This document shows positions 5,554 through 7,115 of a DNA stretch of 7,115 bases, in pieces. Both the position numbers and the translations under genes were made by a program. Each line of letters starts with the position of its first letter. Within the stretch, counting starts at the first letter, position 1. The notes under the pieces were generated by a model, which had not been told where the DNA came from, ran no database searches, and worked only from the letters and a program-made list of their open reading frames with translations. Origin of the DNA: Candidatus Minthomonas equi (GTDB taxonomy: Bacteria; Bacteroidota; Bacteroidia; Bacteroidales; UBA932); assembly GCA_018064575.1 (NCBI GenBank), contig JAGHUZ010000236.1:1-7115 (forward strand), given 5' to 3'.

Positions 5554-6751
5554 GAATACGCTTGATTTTATTCTGAACCATCCTGCCGTGGACACAGCCG
5601 CACTTCTGCTGAAAGCGTCAGCATATCCCGACATTGATATCCCCACGGCAGTCAGATGCATAGAAGCACGTAAAAAACTCAAGACAAAAGTTCCTCTCTG
5701 GATGTCCTTCCCGGAACTTCTATTCCCCTACCCGCTGGCTCTTGAGCAATGTTCCTCCCAAGCCACCGCCATTTACAAACAGCGTTTCATCCCGGAAGGC
5801 ACCACAGTGGCCGACCTTACCGCAGGGCTGGGTGTCGATGCATTTTTCATGTCACAAAAAGCTGTATCTCTCGACTGCTTCGAGCATAATCCTTTACTCT
5901 TTCAAGCCACAAAACATAATATGGCGCTTCTCGGCGCAGGAAACATTTCTGTTACGCAGGGAGATTCCAACATACTATTGAATACGGTGGAAAAAAAATA
6001 TGGTCTTATTTATCTCGACCCTGACCGCCGTTCCAGTTCAGGAACCAGACTGTATTCCATCAGAGACTGTGAGCCTGACATCACACTCATCAAAGCCGGA
6101 CTGTTCCGTCTTACAGACAGGATTCTGGTCAAAGTCTCCCCTATGGCTGACATCAGCGCGCTGCTGCGAATGCTGCCGGAGACATCTCAAGTCCACGTCA
6201 TATCAGTGGCAGACCAATGCCGGGAGATACTGCTGCTGATGGAAAAAGGATTCTCCGCAGAATCGCAAATCACAGCCGGAGACATTTCCATAACCGAAGG
6301 CGGAATCCGGACACGCGGTATGCATTCCACCCTCTCAGCAGAAAAAGAAGCCCGGTGCGGCTGGGCAAGTTCCGAAGATATTTTAAAGGCTGAAGGGCAA
6401 TATTTATATCAGCCTTTGCATTCCATAACAAAGGCCGGATTTCTCAAATTGCCTGCCGTCAGCCGGAATCTCTCGAAAATCAGTTCCAACGTCCATCTCT
6501 ACCTCTCTGCGGAAAAAGTGCCGGATTTCCCCGGGAAAACATTCCGCATAGAAAAGATATTGCCATTCGGCGGAAAAGCCATAAAAAGTCTGAAATCACT
6601 CTGTCCTGCAGCCTCCGTTACCGCACGAGACCTGCCGATGACTTCGGACCAGCTCAGAATACGCTCCGGGATAAGCGAAGACGATACCCGCCACATATTC
6701 GCCTTCCCCGCTTCCGACGGGAAAAAGTTCATAGTGATTACTCACTCGTAG
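5546..6751 (+). CDS. THUMP-like domain SAM-dependent methyltransferase
   Basis: This 401-residue protein belongs to a Bacteroidetes family of class I methyltransferases (PG_1098-like). An N-terminal helical region of about 80 residues is followed by the Rossmann-type domain. SAM-binding motif I is VADLTAGLGVDAF (88-100), similar to the DATAGLGRDAF of the rRNA methyltransferase RsmJ. An acidic residue follows the second strand (Glu113 in CFEHNP), and Asp140 in QGD would contact the adenine side. Motif IV is YLDPDRR (156-162), a DPxR-type catalytic loop. After about residue 240 come the ferredoxin-like and THUMP-like parts, including YLYQP (286-290), KAGFLK (296-301) and RDLPMTSDQL (361-370). 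A nucleic-acid substrate such as rRNA or tRNA is likely, because THUMP-type domains bind RNA, but the target is unknown. The family usually has YLYEPN where this protein has YLYQPL. It is transcribed alone, divergent from the mutase operon, and ends 27 bp from a convergent gene. Confidence 0.85.
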   Translation: MNKNTLDFILNHPAVDTAALLLKASAYPDIDIPTAVRCIEARKKLKTKVPLWMSFPELLFPYPLALEQCSSQATAIYKQRFIPEGTTVADLTAGLGVDAFFMSQKAVSLDCFEHNPLLFQATKHNMALLGAGNISVTQGDSNILLNTVEKKYGLIYLDPDRRSSSGTRLYSIRDCEPDITLIKAGLFRLTDRILVKVSPMADISALLRMLPETSQVHVISVADQCREILLLMEKGFSAESQITAGDISITEGGIRTRGMHSTLSAEKEARCGWASSEDILKAEGQYLYQPLHSITKAGFLKLPAVSRNLSKISSNVHLYLSAEKVPDFPGKTFRIEKILPFGGKAIKSLKSLCPAASVTARDLPMTSDQLRIRSGISEDDTRHIFAFPASDGKKFIVITHS

Positions 6752-6758
6752 AAACAGC

Positions 6759-6775
6759 CTCCAAACACTTTGGGG
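6759..6775. terminator. Short hairpin in the convergent gap, possible weak bidirectional terminator
   Basis: CCAAA (6761-6765) and TTTGG (6769-6773) pair around a 3-base loop. The stem extends to 7 pairs with one G-T and one C-G pair. It lies in the 27-bp space between the stops of the methyltransferase and the lyase fragment, where a shared terminator is expected. Neither strand has a clear T-run after the stem, so termination is only suggested by position. Confidence 0.3.
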
Positions 6776-6778
6776 AAG

Positions 6779-7115
6779 TCATTCCAGGACTGAGAATCGT
6801 TTATCCTTTGACTCGAAGGAGAGTGTCTTCAATCGCTTGCCCTCAACGGAGAATGTTATGCGGTCTCTTCCTCCATCGGCCCAAAAAACCTCTATGATTC
6901 TGCCCTTCGTGCGTACCGCCTTCACCGGGTTCTTCCCGCCCGCTTTCATCGGATAGAGAATATATGCCGACCCGCTCTGCCCCGCATCTTTGTAACTGAA
7001 GGTGGGGGTGGCTTCAGGGTTGTAAACGTAACCGTCACTGGTCCACTGGGGGATCCAGCCCTGCAGCTCGGGCTCTGTCTGTCCGCAGATGACATCGACT
7101 TCGGCATCATTGCGC
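6779..7115 (-). CDS. Heparinase II/III-like polysaccharide lyase, C-terminal fragment (partial)
   Basis: An open frame enters from the right edge and ends at a TGA at 6779-6781, giving the last 111 residues of a larger protein. The start is outside the window. The peptide contains DVICGQTEPELQGWIPQW (residues 7-24 of the fragment), then NPEATPTFSYKDAG and SAYILYPMKAG. The order 'P-E-x-Q-G-W, then P-x-P-T-x-x-Y, then a short strand ending in LYP' is typical of the beta-sandwich C-terminal domain of heparinase II/III-family lyases, which cleave uronic-acid glycans by beta-elimination, usually after export. Catalytic residues would lie upstream, so substrate (heparin/heparan, alginate or another) and activity cannot be judged. 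The last 40 residues are basic and alternate short strands. It points toward the methyltransferase, with stops 27 bp apart. Family assignment rests on motif memory only. Confidence 0.7.
   Translation of the reverse strand, partial: RNDAEVDVICGQTEPELQGWIPQWTSDGYVYNPEATPTFSYKDAGQSGSAYILYPMKAGGKNPVKAVRTKGRIIEVFWADGGRDRITFSVEGKRLKTLSFESKDKRFSVLE

Noticed and set aside
1..7115. CRISPR array, tRNA/rRNA gene, insertion sequence or att site
   Set aside because: No regularly spaced repeats, tRNA-like cloverleaf, transposase frame or flanking terminal repeats were seen; nearly all bases are accounted for by intact or edge-truncated genes.

Overview
The window looks like a chromosomal segment from a member of the Bacteroidetes, most likely Bacteroidales. 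Three things point there. The promoters in the divergent gap match the Bacteroidetes -33/-7 type (TTG and TAnnTTTG). Two genes belong to families typical of the phylum: a THUMP-like SAM methyltransferase and a secreted C1 peptidase. The heparinase-type polysaccharide lyase fragment at the right edge would suit a glycan-degrading, possibly gut-associated organism. Species cannot be fixed from the sequence alone.

Layout from left to right: (1) 1-59, minus: the first 19 codons of a gene leaving the window, with a weak resemblance to the segment before the first ATPase domain of HSP100/Clp chaperones. (2) 60-165: a 106-bp gap holding a 10-bp inverted repeat next to that gene's start and one of two near-identical palindromes; the second lies in the end of the neighbouring gene. 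(3) 166-5489, minus: a tightly packed four-gene run transcribed in the order phospho-sugar mutase, secreted bleomycin-hydrolase-like C1 peptidase, phosphatidylserine synthase (pssA), GT-C membrane glycosyltransferase. Gaps are 8 bp, 7 bp and a 4-bp ATGA overlap, so it is almost certainly an operon. (4) 5490-5545: a 56-bp divergent promoter region with two interleaved -7 boxes. (5) 5546-6751, plus: the methyltransferase. (6) 6752-6778: a 27-bp convergent gap with a short hairpin. (7) 6779-7115, minus: the last 111 residues of a heparinase II/III-like protein.

The operon mixes hexose-phosphate interconversion, envelope or periplasmic proteolysis, phospholipid headgroup synthesis and lipid-linked sugar transfer at the membrane. 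Envelope building is the plausible common theme, but that is inference from content and linkage. Most of the window is ordinary housekeeping and I see no clear undescribed system. The most interesting parts are regulatory: the overlapping divergent promoters with a probably leaderless methyltransferase mRNA, and the paired palindromes plus hairpin in front of the gene at the left edge.
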